This document shows, in pieces, positions 8,179 to 17,076 of a DNA stretch of 64,000 nt. The notes under the pieces are model-generated. The model was not told the origin of the DNA. It saw only the letters and a program-made list of their open reading frames with translations, and did not search any database. This stretch comes from Dysgonomonas sp. BGC7 (lineage in GTDB: Bacteria > Bacteroidota > Bacteroidia > Bacteroidales > Dysgonomonadaceae). Positions within the stretch are counted from its first letter, which is position 1. Each line of letters begins with the position of its first letter. The DNA lies in the NCBI RefSeq assembly GCF_001261735.1, contig NZ_CVRP01000007.1, positions 449,711 through 513,710 on the forward strand, written 5' to 3'. The position numbers and the translations under genes are program-made.

Positions 8179-9174
8179 ATGAGAAAAATATTATATATAC
8201 TACTTTTCGCCCTTATCGGGTTAGTAAGTTGTTCCAACAATAATGATGAGAAGAAAGGAGATGAATGGATTCCTCCGACTCCTCCTACAGATCTGTTAGA
8301 AGATCAAATCTTGGGAACATGGGAAACTTATTATTCTCAGAAAGAAATACAGGTGAAATTTTCAAGTGGAGTACAGACAACTTACCCTGGTTTTCGATTG
8401 ACTGAATATGACGGCTTTAAGACAACTTTCTTTAAAGATCCGGCTACGGGAGAATATAAATTCAAAACGTTTAATGTCCTTTATGATCTTATAGAGGAAG
8501 GAACTTATAGAACAAAAGTAGATTCAGTTCTTTTCGAATGGAAAAGTAAACACACCGGGAAAGATACCACCACCTATCAGCGCATTAGAGAGATAGGAGC
8601 TACTGATGGAGTGGTAAAATGGTTTAGGAATTATCCTGGAAGAACCGCAGACGGTACAAAATATAATATAACTGATACAAGGGCGAATCGTGAAATTAAT
8701 ACGAATCCGACAGCTACCAATGGTGTTAATCCTGCAAAAGTTAAAATAGACTTTGACGATCTGTCGAAGGGAAAGTGGCAGATAAATGGCTTTTTCAGAT
8801 ATTATGGAGAGGATATTGATCCTGTGTATAATGAGAAAATGGGGAAAGTACTAATCGGTACTACTTTCGACTTTTATACAGAAGGCGGAGATCGGAGGTG
8901 TATTATGCGTGGTTACAACAGAGATACTGATAAGTGGGAAGAAGTGGACTACCCTGTAACAGTAGTAGATGATGTAATTTATTTCTTTTATAAGAAAAAA
9001 GTACCCATTGATAAAGGTGAGAATGGAGAAGAGTTTCAGTTAGTTAACGAAAGTTTCTTTCTCTGGGTATACGAGAAAAAAAGTGCAAATGCTTTCACTG
9101 ACTACAAAGAAGAGCGAAGTGAGAGTAATCTAAGTAAAATTGTAAAAGTTTATATGAATCTGGTTCGTATCTAG
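8179..9174 (+). CDS. Lipoprotein with repeated lipocalin-like GxW motif
   Basis: 331 residues. The lipoprotein signal MRKILYILLFALIGLVSC has the lipobox cysteine at 18, followed by a Ser/Asn/Asp-rich linker. Two segments start with a comparable motif: 'ILGTWETYYSQKEIQVKF' near residue 52 and 'LSKGKWQINGFFRYYGED' near residue 195. This suggests two lipocalin-like beta domains in tandem. No catalytic motif is visible. The start is chosen at the signal peptide; an earlier in-frame TTG lies inside the -7 promoter element and cannot be used. Its neighbours are other small secreted or lipid-anchored proteins. Confidence 0.6.
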   Translation: MRKILYILLFALIGLVSCSNNNDEKKGDEWIPPTPPTDLLEDQILGTWETYYSQKEIQVKFSSGVQTTYPGFRLTEYDGFKTTFFKDPATGEYKFKTFNVLYDLIEEGTYRTKVDSVLFEWKSKHTGKDTTTYQRIREIGATDGVVKWFRNYPGRTADGTKYNITDTRANREINTNPTATNGVNPAKVKIDFDDLSKGKWQINGFFRYYGEDIDPVYNEKMGKVLIGTTFDFYTEGGDRRCIMRGYNRDTDKWEEVDYPVTVVDDVIYFFYKKKVPIDKGENGEEFQLVNESFFLWVYEKKSANAFTDYKEERSESNLSKIVKVYMNLVRI

Positions 9175-9198
9175 TTATTAATTAGCACGAAGAAAATA

Positions 9199-9588
9199 TT
9201 ATTTTATCTTTTTATATATCCGCTTATTTGTTTCTTGGGAAAGGATTAAGGAGTCCTGTGTTAATTGCTTTATACTAAAAGTATTGACAAATATTGTGTC
9301 TTTTAATAGAGCCAGGCTATAATCCTTAATGAGGAATCTTAAATTAATAGTGTCATTCAAATCTGGCATATACTGAGTAAAATTATTATCGTCAAATACC
9401 AGTATCGTTTGATTGTTTTGATAGTCTACTTTAACCGTATCTAATATTTTGTTGTTATGATCAGCCTCAACAAGCATCCATTTCCCTTGTATTAACTGAT
9501 GATTCACCTTATCGCTGTTGTAAGGAGTGCATTGCAGGTAGATAAAGGTTATAAGGATAAATGGTATTATATATAGTTTCCTTGACAT
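9199..9588 (-). CDS. Small lipocalin-like lipoprotein
   Basis: 129 residues beginning MSRKLYIIPFILITFIYLQC, a lipoprotein signal with the cysteine at 20. The mature part contains 'LIQGKWMLVEADHNNKILDT' (the GxW motif) and alternating polar/hydrophobic strands to the end. It converges on the two-domain lipoprotein gene with a 24-nt gap. Function is unknown; it is grouped with the other lipocalin-like proteins here only by motif and size. Confidence 0.6.
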   Translation of the reverse strand: MSRKLYIIPFILITFIYLQCTPYNSDKVNHQLIQGKWMLVEADHNNKILDTVKVDYQNNQTILVFDDNNFTQYMPDLNDTINLRFLIKDYSLALLKDTIFVNTFSIKQLTQDSLILSQETNKRIYKKIK

Positions 9589-9690
9589 AAAATGTGTATT
9601 TGAAACAAAATAACAAATAATTTCTGTATTAAAAAAGACTACCGGAGATAAAAAAGGAAGCGTTAAAATCAGAATATATATTTTTCCTCT

Positions 9691-9698
9691 TATATTTG
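9691..9698 (+). promoter_or_regulatory. Bacteroidota -7 promoter element
   Basis: TATATTTG, a match to TAnnTTTG, lies 27 nt upstream of the YccF-family gene. The expected -33 TTTG is not evident. Confidence 0.55.
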
Positions 9699-9725
9699 CT
9701 TATTAATATTAAACTATTGGGAATA

Positions 9726-10094
9726 ATGAAAACTATTGGGAATATTATATGGGTTATATTTGGCGGCTTTATGGTTGCTATAGAATATTTTCTTTCAGGT
9801 TTTCTTATGATGTTGACTATTATAGGAATACCTTTTGGTATTCAGGCTTTCAAACTGGGAATCCTTGCACTATGGCCTTTTGGAAGCAAAGTAGTACAAG
9901 ATGAGAGTTCATCAGGATGCCTTAGTCTGGTAATGAATATTATTTGGATTATTATTGGTGGCTTCTGGATTGCTCTAACTCATTTGTTCTGGGGTATACT
10001 ATTCTGTATTACTATCGTTGGTATTCCTTTTGGCAAGCAGCATTTTAAATTAATACATCTGGCTTTAGTCCCTTTTGGTAAAAAGATAGAATAA
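9726..10094 (+). CDS. yccF: YccF-domain inner membrane protein
   Basis: 122 residues in two homologous halves. Each half contains a hydrophobic helix pair and the recurring block 'IGIPFGIQAFKLGILALWPFG' (first half) or 'VGIPFGKQHFKLIHLALVPFG' (second half). This duplicated IGIPFG...LWPFG pattern defines the YccF (DUF307) family of small inner-membrane proteins, whose role is not established. The length fits the family. The start is MKTIGN rather than an in-frame upstream codon that sits at the promoter. The gene is followed 39 nt later by an exported protein gene on the same strand. Confidence 0.85.
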   Translation: MKTIGNIIWVIFGGFMVAIEYFLSGFLMMLTIIGIPFGIQAFKLGILALWPFGSKVVQDESSSGCLSLVMNIIWIIIGGFWIALTHLFWGILFCITIVGIPFGKQHFKLIHLALVPFGKKIE

Positions 10095-10133
10095 GAAGTT
10101 TTACGTATTTACAAAACACACAAACGTCTATTT

Positions 10134-11753
10134 ATGAAGTATTTTAGGTTTCACCTGTTGGTAATATTACTTGTATGCTATGCCGGAAGTATGGTAGCAC
10201 AGAGCAGAATTACGAATGATTATAAACTGACCATTTTAGCTCAATCTGAGAAGTTAAGAAATGCTATGGGATGGAGACAGGATATATCCGGAAACTGGAT
10301 TCCGAATGAAAATGCTATTGCAGATTCAAAACTCGAAGCTCAATCGAAAGGCTCTGTTCCTCAAAATTTTATTTGGATGCAGTTTATTTCACTGAAAAGC
10401 GGTGATAGAAATTTCTATGCCCTTGTCTATGAAAATAATGCCTATGTGTCTAATGCTTATACAGAAAGACGTGTTTGTTTCTATATAATGACAGAGCGCT
10501 CGTATGCCAGTTTGGTAAATAACATTAAGAAGAAGAATGCAGAAACTTTGACTATTACATCTCCTTCATTTGGTTATATGTCGGATAATGATAGCGGGTT
10601 CGGTCCGGAAAAACTATTGAAGCTTATGGCTGAATCTCTGGCAAAAGATAGTAATGGTCAGCAGCAAGATTTTTCGATAAATGCTCAGAATGTAGATAAT
10701 GAAGATGTTGTTCGTTTTCGTTTGCCTGAGCTGGCTTCTATAATGAGTGGAAATCTTAAAGGAGCTTATTTTGAAACAGCGTGGAATAATTTCGAAAAGA
10801 TATTGATACCATTGTCCGAAAAAATAAAATCTTCTGAGTTTGATTTTGGAAATATGATACAAAGAACAGAACAGAAGCAAGCTGTTTCTGAGTCTGAAAA
10901 TTCATTAACGACAGCAACCAAGGTTGTATCTGGTATTGTAGATGATGGTATTACAGATCGAAACGCTTCTGTTTCGAATCAGACAGACTTCGATTCAGAG
11001 TATATCGAAGGACAGCCGTTCGACTCTATTGGCTATTCTTCAGATACAGTATCTTACATTCGTATCTCCGACAGGCAGAATCGAGAAAGAGCTACCGTTT
11101 CTAAGCCTGTTGCGGTTTTTGGAAATATTCAAGGTTGGTATTACTCTTCGGAAGGAGATTGGGTTGATGATAAAAGTTATCTGTACGATTTTGAAACAGT
11201 GGGACGTTATGAGATGCGCTATTTAAGTTATAAGCAGAAATCATATATACTCATTGTCAGGTATGAAAAGTATGCAGGGCAATCCTTCTATTTGATAGCA
11301 AAAGATGATTATCTGAAGGTTATAAGCCAATTAGAGACATCTTCCATTCTCCGGCTTCCGGTATTGGCGTACGCGGGTATTGGCTATAGGTTGGAGGATA
11401 TAGTAGAACAGAGTGAGGAAATTATAGATACTCCGGAAAAAGAAGATATGATTGTATTCAAGCAAAATTATCTCGTATTACAATATCGCTTGTCTCAACC
11501 GAAGAATATCGCTCGTTTTTTCATTTTCTTTCAGGAATGTTCCAGTTATGGTTCGCAGTCTACAGAAAGTTGTAATATAAAAGTATCGAATAAGGTAAGA
11601 TATGACGATGAATCTCTGTTGTTGACAGATGCTATGTTTAATAAAATGTACTATGAATCATCTTATACGAGCTTTGTCAATTTCTTTCGAAAACCACTGT
11701 CTCCTGTTACACTACCTAAAGTTGAAGTGAGTGACGGTATAGTTCCTCGCTGA
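10134..11753 (+). CDS. Exported protein with an apparent internal duplication
   Basis: 539 residues with a Sec signal peptide ending at SMVAQ near residue 23. I do not recognise the family. Two segments look alike. One near residues 45-135 contains 'MGWRQDISGNWIPN', 'FYALVYENNAYVSNAYTERR' and 'YIMTERSYASLVNNIK'. The other near residues 330-420 contains 'IQGWYYSSEGDWVDD', 'SYILIVRYEKYAGQSFYLIA' and 'KDDYLKVISQLE'. A polar, low-complexity stretch around residues 250-310 separates the two. It is probably periplasmic or outer-membrane associated. A terminator hairpin follows the stop. Confidence 0.7.
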   Translation: MKYFRFHLLVILLVCYAGSMVAQSRITNDYKLTILAQSEKLRNAMGWRQDISGNWIPNENAIADSKLEAQSKGSVPQNFIWMQFISLKSGDRNFYALVYENNAYVSNAYTERRVCFYIMTERSYASLVNNIKKKNAETLTITSPSFGYMSDNDSGFGPEKLLKLMAESLAKDSNGQQQDFSINAQNVDNEDVVRFRLPELASIMSGNLKGAYFETAWNNFEKILIPLSEKIKSSEFDFGNMIQRTEQKQAVSESENSLTTATKVVSGIVDDGITDRNASVSNQTDFDSEYIEGQPFDSIGYSSDTVSYIRISDRQNRERATVSKPVAVFGNIQGWYYSSEGDWVDDKSYLYDFETVGRYEMRYLSYKQKSYILIVRYEKYAGQSFYLIAKDDYLKVISQLETSSILRLPVLAYAGIGYRLEDIVEQSEEIIDTPEKEDMIVFKQNYLVLQYRLSQPKNIARFFIFFQECSSYGSQSTESCNIKVSNKVRYDDESLLLTDAMFNKMYYESSYTSFVNFFRKPLSPVTLPKVEVSDGIVPR

Positions 11754-11771
11754 TATTATGATAAATGTAAT

Positions 11772-11802
11772 TAAAGCTCTGTCAGTAAAAGATAGGGCTT
11801 TA
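11772..11802 (+). terminator. Terminator at convergent junction
   Basis: A 9-bp stem TAAAGCTCT / AGGGCTTTA (one G-T wobble) has a 13-nt loop and is followed by TTCTTTC. It ends the exported protein transcript and touches the stop codon of the convergent membrane-protein gene. Confidence 0.65.
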
Positions 11803-13554
11803 TTCTTTCGATCTGAATCCATCTTGCAGGCTATTCCCTCTAGCCTCAATAGTGGTGATATCCTGATATTTGGATAAGTCGTCAGTTTTGAATACTGTAC
11901 AAGGAAAAGGAGAATCGAAACATACAAATCTTCCGTTTGGAATTTCTGGTGATCTGCTTGTATATATCGTGAGGTTGCCTAATTGATATGGAGTGAATTT
12001 ATCCTCATACGCATTCCACGATTTTAATAACTCTCTATAAGGATATTGCTTGTATATAATACTCCATATTGGTCTTGCCCTTTTGTTGTCATTACTTAAG
12101 TGGAACATATCTATAAACCTGTCAGTTCTTGTTATAGGCCAATAAGCCATAATCAGGGTAAACATAGAAAGGATAGTAATACCGATTCTGCGACATTTTT
12201 TTTCTTTTTCTCTAGCCAATAGAATGAAGAGATCGAAGTACATAACGGCAAATAATATGCCGCCTAAGAAACGAGGATCGGGCCCTCCGGAAAACCAAAG
12301 ACAGAGAGTTGCCAATAGAATGAAATATATGAAGTAGGTAACCTTATTCAGGTACCTTTTTCGTGTCAATGCAAAAATGACCAATAAAGGCGATGCAATA
12401 ATTGAACTCAGGAATGAAAAATACAATATCCAGTCTTTTATGGCAGGAATGTCTGATTGCCAGTGAGAAAGTCGCTGAATCATATCGTTGAAAGACCTGA
12501 TCCCACACGATAGAATAAAATCACGTTCGTCTATTGCTACATGTTTAGGGATCTTCCAATCTACAGAGAATAGGTCTATTTCGTGGAAAGGGAAAATAAG
12601 ATATCCTGATACAATAACGTTTCTTGCAAGCCAAAGAATAACTATAATAGCAGAGACTGATAGGATAAAGAGTGTGTTCTTATATACTCGTTCCTTTATT
12701 AGATTGAAAATTATATATAAGGAAATTATGCATAACGGCACCATTGATATCTTAAATGTAATCAGGGATACTGGTAATACTATTAATAATAAGAAATCTT
12801 TTTTGACAGAATCGGGGTATAATAAAAGACGCATTAAGAGATATAGTGCTACTACATTAGGTATTGCATCGGTAGATGTTGCAGTAAAAGAATATCCGAA
12901 TGCAAATATATATCCCGTAATAACTAACAATAGAGCTATTCTCTTTGCTTCATATCCCGAATCTATAATTTCTTTTATTATCCACCATACAATATATAAA
13001 AGGACTAATACATGTAGACTGTATACTGCTTCTTCGAATAAAAACCTGAAGCTGAATATAGCAGAGAGCAAAAGATAATTAGAGTTGAATCCGAATCGGT
13101 GCTCCAAATTTCCTAAACCCGGCACAACAGCATATTCCTCATTCCACCGAATATTTTGCTGATGATAAAATAAAGAGTCGAAAACCCCCACCTGCCACAA
13201 TATTACAAGCATAAGACTTATTGCAGGAATAACGAAAGTAACGAGTTCAAGCAGGGAGTATCTTTTTATTTTTGCTCTGACTTTCTCAAAGATTTGTATG
13301 CAATGCTTTCTCCTCAATACCCAATATGCAATGCTTAATAATAGGAATAAGAGCAAGATATATTGGTTAGATGGTAGCCAGAAAGACAATGTAGATAAAG
13401 GGATAAGAGTAGCACACATGCCTAACAAGAATGTGTTAGTTATGCCATATCTTTCATTCTTGCTACATAATTTGTTATATAGCGAGATAAGAATATCTCC
13501 GAAAGAGAGGAATATTATAGAAATTGCTATCCATGAAATAGTTACTGCGACCAT
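11800..13554 (-). CDS. Large polytopic membrane protein (LIC_10190-like)
   Basis: 584 residues with about a dozen hydrophobic segments, a basic C-terminal soluble tail and no signal peptide. The segment 'WNEEYAVVPGLGNLEHRFGF' in a loop around residue 140 resembles the conserved PGLGNLH.R.GFN motif of a membrane-protein family annotated as LIC_10190-type and related to glycosyltransferase-39-like or O-antigen-polymerase-like proteins. That assignment is from memory and moderately sure. A role in surface glycan or lipid-linked sugar transfer is therefore an inference. It is monocistronic, with no glycan-synthesis genes nearby. Confidence 0.65.
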   Translation of the reverse strand: MVAVTISWIAISIIFLSFGDILISLYNKLCSKNERYGITNTFLLGMCATLIPLSTLSFWLPSNQYILLLFLLLSIAYWVLRRKHCIQIFEKVRAKIKRYSLLELVTFVIPAISLMLVILWQVGVFDSLFYHQQNIRWNEEYAVVPGLGNLEHRFGFNSNYLLLSAIFSFRFLFEEAVYSLHVLVLLYIVWWIIKEIIDSGYEAKRIALLLVITGYIFAFGYSFTATSTDAIPNVVALYLLMRLLLYPDSVKKDFLLLIVLPVSLITFKISMVPLCIISLYIIFNLIKERVYKNTLFILSVSAIIVILWLARNVIVSGYLIFPFHEIDLFSVDWKIPKHVAIDERDFILSCGIRSFNDMIQRLSHWQSDIPAIKDWILYFSFLSSIIASPLLVIFALTRKRYLNKVTYFIYFILLATLCLWFSGGPDPRFLGGILFAVMYFDLFILLAREKEKKCRRIGITILSMFTLIMAYWPITRTDRFIDMFHLSNDNKRARPIWSIIYKQYPYRELLKSWNAYEDKFTPYQLGNLTIYTSRSPEIPNGRFVCFDSPFPCTVFKTDDLSKYQDITTIEARGNSLQDGFRSKE

Positions 13555-13604
13555 GGGCTTGAATTAGAAGACTGCAAAGATAAACAATTTTATATTATAA
13601 ATTA

Positions 13605-14105
13605 TTATTGTCCATAGTCGCATACAAAGAAGAATGTGTAATCTCCGACCGTTTCACTATCTACATTCAACCATTTTAAAACACCTTTGGCAGGTGTTGT
13701 TTTAGCTATTAACTTGCCGGTAGAATCGTAATCTTCTACTGATAGTACCCTGAATCGTTTATTTGTACATTCATATAGACAATTATATATACAATAGCTG
13801 AAATCGTTCCATCTATTAGCTTTTTCAGGTTTTTTCATTTTTGTATATTCAGCGCGTATTTTGTCGACATACAGTTTTTTACTTTCGGAGGTGATGTATA
13901 TTCGTTTTTCTCGGGCATAAGATATTGCTCCTTCACTGCGGATGCTGGCAGTATCTATAAATATTTCTACATCTTCGGCTACAGCTATATTAAACCAAGA
14001 TTCGGTAGTACTCTTTTTACTTGTGCCCGACTGAATTGATTTGCAACCGGATGCTAACATAATTGTGACTAAAATAAGGACTAAATATGTGTATCTATTG
14101 TTCAT
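13605..14105 (-). CDS. Lipoprotein of unknown function
   Basis: 166 residues with a lipoprotein signal (lipobox LASGC, cysteine at 21), then a Ser/Thr-rich linker. The mature domain contains 'WFNIAVAEDVEIFIDTASIR', 'KRIYITSESKKLYVDKIR' and 'CIYNCLYECTNKRFRVLSVE'. The spacing and the 'IDTASI...G' start resemble surface-adhesin-like or DUF4468-like domains, but I cannot assign it. It has an isolated position, 50 bp before the polytopic membrane protein on the same strand, so the two may be co-transcribed. Confidence 0.6.
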   Translation of the reverse strand: MNNRYTYLVLILVTIMLASGCKSIQSGTSKKSTTESWFNIAVAEDVEIFIDTASIRSEGAISYAREKRIYITSESKKLYVDKIRAEYTKMKKPEKANRWNDFSYCIYNCLYECTNKRFRVLSVEDYDSTGKLIAKTTPAKGVLKWLNVDSETVGDYTFFFVCDYGQ

Positions 14106-14199
14106 TTGTGTTCTAATTTTATTATAATCTTTAGCAAAGATAGGTTTTCAAAAGTTTTCAACAGTATCTTTCTTAGATAAATTTGTATCTAATTATTAT

Positions 14200-14207
14200 T
14201 ATCTTTG
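14200..14207 (+). promoter_or_regulatory. Bacteroidota -7 promoter element
   Basis: TATCTTTG (TAnnTTTG) in the 210-bp divergent gap upstream of the LOG-family gene, leaving a leader of roughly 100 nt. A TTTG lies at 14182, but only 14 nt upstream, shorter than the usual spacer. Confidence 0.5.
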
Positions 14208-14315
14208 TTAGGCAATAATGAAGAGATTTAACTGCTTTCGTCAATATATCTTTTGCTTTTCTCTTGTTGTTAAAAGAATAATGGCGAATTTTAGTTTTAG
14301 CAATTATAATATTAA

Positions 14316-14891
14316 ATGAAGAATATATCAATATTTTGTGGATCATCATCAGGTAATGAGGGTGTTTTTGTAGATCAGGCGGCTCAGTTAGGACACGAAA
14401 TAGCAGAAAGAGGCTATGGACTTGTGTATGGTGGAGCCCGTGTAGGACTGATGGGTGCTGTAGCCGGTGGAGCTTTAAGCAATGGAGGAAAAGTAATAGG
14501 AGTAATACCTGATTTCTTGAAAAAGAAAGAGTTGGAGTTGAAGGATGTATCCGAAATGCATGTTGTAGATACAATGCACGAACGTAAGGCTTTGATGAAT
14601 GAACTTTCTGATGGTGTTATTGCTCTTCCCGGTGGTTATGGAACGTTAGAGGAATTATTTGAAATGTTGACGTGGGCGCAGTTAGCTCTGCACAAAAAGC
14701 CGGTAGGCCTTCTGAATGTTGAAGGGTATTACGATGCGTTGATCGAGATGTCATCAAAGATGATTGATAAAGGATTTTTGAAAGAAGAATATAGAGAGCT
14801 TTTGATTGTTGATGATGATATAGACCTTCTGTTAAATAAAATGGAAGATTATATTCCTCCGGCGAACGATAAGTGGTTTGAAACCAAATAA
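14316..14891 (+). CDS. LOG-family nucleoside 5'-monophosphate phosphoribohydrolase
   Basis: 191 residues, Rossmann-like. It carries both LOG signatures: Met-His-x-Arg-Lys (MHERK, Arg90-Lys91) and PGGYGTLEE at 105-113, where Glu112/Glu113 is catalytic in the family. LOG proteins cleave the N-glycosidic bond of cytokinin-type or other nucleoside monophosphates, releasing ribose 5-phosphate. Many bacterial members were formerly annotated as lysine decarboxylases, which is incorrect. It has no pathway partner nearby. A secreted protein gene follows after 35 nt, probably on the same transcript. Confidence 0.85.
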   Translation: MKNISIFCGSSSGNEGVFVDQAAQLGHEIAERGYGLVYGGARVGLMGAVAGGALSNGGKVIGVIPDFLKKKELELKDVSEMHVVDTMHERKALMNELSDGVIALPGGYGTLEELFEMLTWAQLALHKKPVGLLNVEGYYDALIEMSSKMIDKGFLKEEYRELLIVDDDIDLLLNKMEDYIPPANDKWFETK

Positions 14892-14926
14892 ATTTTTCTA
14901 TCTTGACACATTAAACACACAGCTAT

Positions 14927-15457
14927 ATGAAAACATTATTACTTTCGGTACTCTCTTTAATATTAGTGGGTACATTGAATGCACAACAAGGAGCTAAAAC
15001 TACGAAACGAAATGTAGAAGTAAACAAGAGAATCGACAATAAGGTCGCTTATAACTATTTTTTGTTAGATATGATAAGAGATATTGATGTCGTTTACGGA
15101 GAATATGAAGAGCTGATACAGCGTGCGTGGTCGAAAAGAATAGATCTTGATCTTAAGGGTTCTTCTGGTGATTATCTGAAAAGAATAGATGCAATAGGAC
15201 AGACGGTTGAAGAAATGCCTATCTTTAAAGGGGGTGATGATTATCAAAAGTCTGTTTTGGAATATACTGATGTTGTAAAGGAAAAGATTACTTTACTCGA
15301 AAGATATGGCATACTCGGCACTATTCCAGATTCAGATATCAATGAATATAATGATGCGGAAATAGCTTTTAATGAAGCTACTAATAAAGGGATTGAGGTT
15401 AGAAATAAGGTTCGCAAGCTGAAGAGTTCCTTTGAAAAGAAAACATATATACAATAG
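14927..15457 (+). CDS. Exported helical protein of unknown function
   Basis: 176 residues with a Sec signal peptide (MKTLLLSVLSLILVGTLNAQ, cleavage after NAQ). The mature protein is charged and predicted mainly helical, without cysteines or a recognisable motif. It contains 'YGEYEELIQRAWSKRIDLDL' and ends 'NKVRKLKSSFEKKTYIQ'. I do not recognise it. It lies 35 nt after the LOG gene and 18 nt before bcp, consistent with one transcript that continues to recA. Confidence 0.6.
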   Translation: MKTLLLSVLSLILVGTLNAQQGAKTTKRNVEVNKRIDNKVAYNYFLLDMIRDIDVVYGEYEELIQRAWSKRIDLDLKGSSGDYLKRIDAIGQTVEEMPIFKGGDDYQKSVLEYTDVVKEKITLLERYGILGTIPDSDINEYNDAEIAFNEATNKGIEVRNKVRKLKSSFEKKTYIQ

Positions 15458-15475
15458 TAACGAAAATATATAATT

Positions 15476-15934
15476 ATGGCTTTAAATGTAGGAGATAAAA
15501 TCCCTGATGTTTTGGGGACAGATCAGGATGGCAAGACAATAAACGCTTCTGACTATAAGGGTAGTAAGCTCGTATTGTATTTTTACCCTAAAGATAATAC
15601 TCCCGGATGTACGGCTGAAGCCTGTAGTTTTAGAGACAACTTTTCTCAGTTGCGAAAGGCTGGCTATCAAATATTAGGGGTAAGTGTAGATGATGAGAAA
15701 TCGCATAAAAAATTTATAGAAAAGCAGCAATTACCTTTTCCTCTGATTGCTGATACTGATAAGAAATTAGTAGAGGCTTTTGGTGTATGGGGTGAAAAAA
15801 CGTTGGCAGGAAGAAAGTACATGGGGACTTTCCGTACAACATTTTTAATTAATGAATCGGGAGTAATAGATAAAATAATAGGTCCTAAAGAAATAAAGAC
15901 CAAAGAGCATGCCGATCAAATTTTGAATCAATAA
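15476..15934 (+). CDS. bcp: Thioredoxin-dependent thiol peroxidase (Bcp/PrxQ)
   Basis: 152 residues. It is a peroxiredoxin of the Bcp/PrxQ group that reduces hydrogen peroxide and organic hydroperoxides in the cytosol. The peroxidatic cysteine is Cys45 in 'NTPGCTAEACSFRD', with the resolving cysteine five residues on at Cys50, the arrangement of the alpha-helix 2 type. The FYPKD strand (residues 36-40) and the conserved Arg in 'GTFRTTFLI' are also present. It lies 18 nt before recA, implying co-transcription of oxidative defence and DNA repair functions. Confidence 0.93.
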   Translation: MALNVGDKIPDVLGTDQDGKTINASDYKGSKLVLYFYPKDNTPGCTAEACSFRDNFSQLRKAGYQILGVSVDDEKSHKKFIEKQQLPFPLIADTDKKLVEAFGVWGEKTLAGRKYMGTFRTTFLINESGVIDKIIGPKEIKTKEHADQILNQ

Positions 15935-15952
15935 TATTAATAAATAAGGATA

Positions 15953-16975
15953 ATGGCCGAAGAGAAAGAAAAGAAAGCTGCTCCTAATACGGAAAAGCTA
16001 AAAGCATTGCAGGCAGCAATGGATAAGATAGAAAAGAGTTATGGTAAGGGTTCCATAATGAAAATGGGAGATGATAAAGTAGATGAAATTGCTGTTATCC
16101 CAACAGGCTCTATAGCCCTCAATGCTGCTCTTGGGGTAGGAGGCTATCCTCGTGGCAGGGTGATAGAAATATACGGACCCGAATCGTCAGGTAAGACAAC
16201 TTTGGCTATTCACGCTATAGCAGAGGCTCAAAAAGCAGGAGGTATTGCTGCTTTTATTGATGCAGAGCATGCCTTCGATCGTTTCTATGCTGAAAAACTG
16301 GGTGTAGATATTGAAAATTTATATATATCTCAACCGGATAGTGGAGAACAGGCTCTTGAAATTGCAGAGCAACTGATCCGTTCTTCAGCTATTGACATTG
16401 TAGTTATCGACTCGGTAGCTGCATTGACTCCAAAGGCTGAACTTGAAGGAGAAATGGGAGATTCTAAAATGGGGCTACAGGCTCGATTGATGTCTCAGGC
16501 TTTACGAAAATTAACAGCTGCGATAAATAAGACAAGCACTACTTGTATATTCATCAATCAGTTACGCGATAAGATTGGAGTTATGTTTGGCTCTCCCGAA
16601 ACAACCACAGGGGGTAATGCTCTTAAGTATTATTCATCTGTACGTCTCGATATTCGTCGTATTGGACAACTAAAAGATGGGGATGAGGTGAAAGGTAGCC
16701 AGACCAGAGTGAAAGTTGCGAAGAATAAAGTTGCTCCGCCTTTCCGCAAAGCTGAGTTCGATATTATGTATGGAGAAGGTATTTCTCGCTCGGGTGAGAT
16801 TATTGATTTGGGATCAGATCTCGGAATTATAAAGAAGAGTGGTTCTTGGTATAGCTATAATGATACAAAACTAGGACAAGGGCGTGAAGCTGCAAAAGAT
16901 ACGATAAAAGATAATCCGGAATTGGCAGAAGAATTGGAAGGCTTGATTTTTGCTGCATTGAATGATAAAAAATAA
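15953..16975 (+). CDS. recA: Recombinase RecA
   Basis: 340 residues. It is an ATP-dependent strand-exchange protein for homologous recombination and the SOS co-protease. The Walker A motif is GPESSGKTT (residues 75-83), the Walker B region is '[17 protein letters not shown]', and '[20 protein letters not shown]' forms the L2 DNA-binding loop region. It has normal length with no intein and an uninterrupted C-terminal acidic tail. It is followed by a strong palindromic terminator. No LexA-type box is obvious upstream, and the gene is tightly spaced behind bcp. Confidence 0.98.
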   Translation: MAEEKEKKAAPNTEKLKALQAAMDKIEKSYGKGSIMKMGDDKVDEIAVIPTGSIALNAALGVGGYPRGRVIEIYGPESSGKTTLAIHAIAEAQKAGGIAAFIDAEHAFDRFYAEKLGVDIENLYISQPDSGEQALEIAEQLIRSSAIDIVVIDSVAALTPKAELEGEMGDSKMGLQARLMSQALRKLTAAINKTSTTCIFINQLRDKIGVMFGSPETTTGGNALKYYSSVRLDIRRIGQLKDGDEVKGSQTRVKVAKNKVAPPFRKAEFDIMYGEGISRSGEIIDLGSDLGIIKKSGSWYSYNDTKLGQGREAAKDTIKDNPELAEELEGLIFAALNDKK

Positions 16976-17024
16976 GTTGTAGAAATCTATTTTTTAGATT
17001 CTTATATAGCAACAGGTGCTAAAA

Positions 17025-17059
17025 AATAAGGCTGTATTGATATTCAATACAGCCTTATT
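17025..17059. terminator. Bidirectional terminator (stem shared with the one after glgP)
   Basis: A perfect 16-bp stem AATAAGGCTGTATTGA with a 3-nt loop has flanking A and T tracts on both sides. It serves recA and the convergent META-domain gene. The 15-nt core stem is identical to that of the hairpin at 24164-24198. Confidence 0.9.
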
Positions 17060-17076
17060 CTTTTATATATTCCCCC

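Noticed and set aside
12488-13078. 196-residue plus-strand reading
   Set aside because: It is antisense to the large polytopic membrane protein and has no family features; long antisense readings are common opposite hydrophobic genes.
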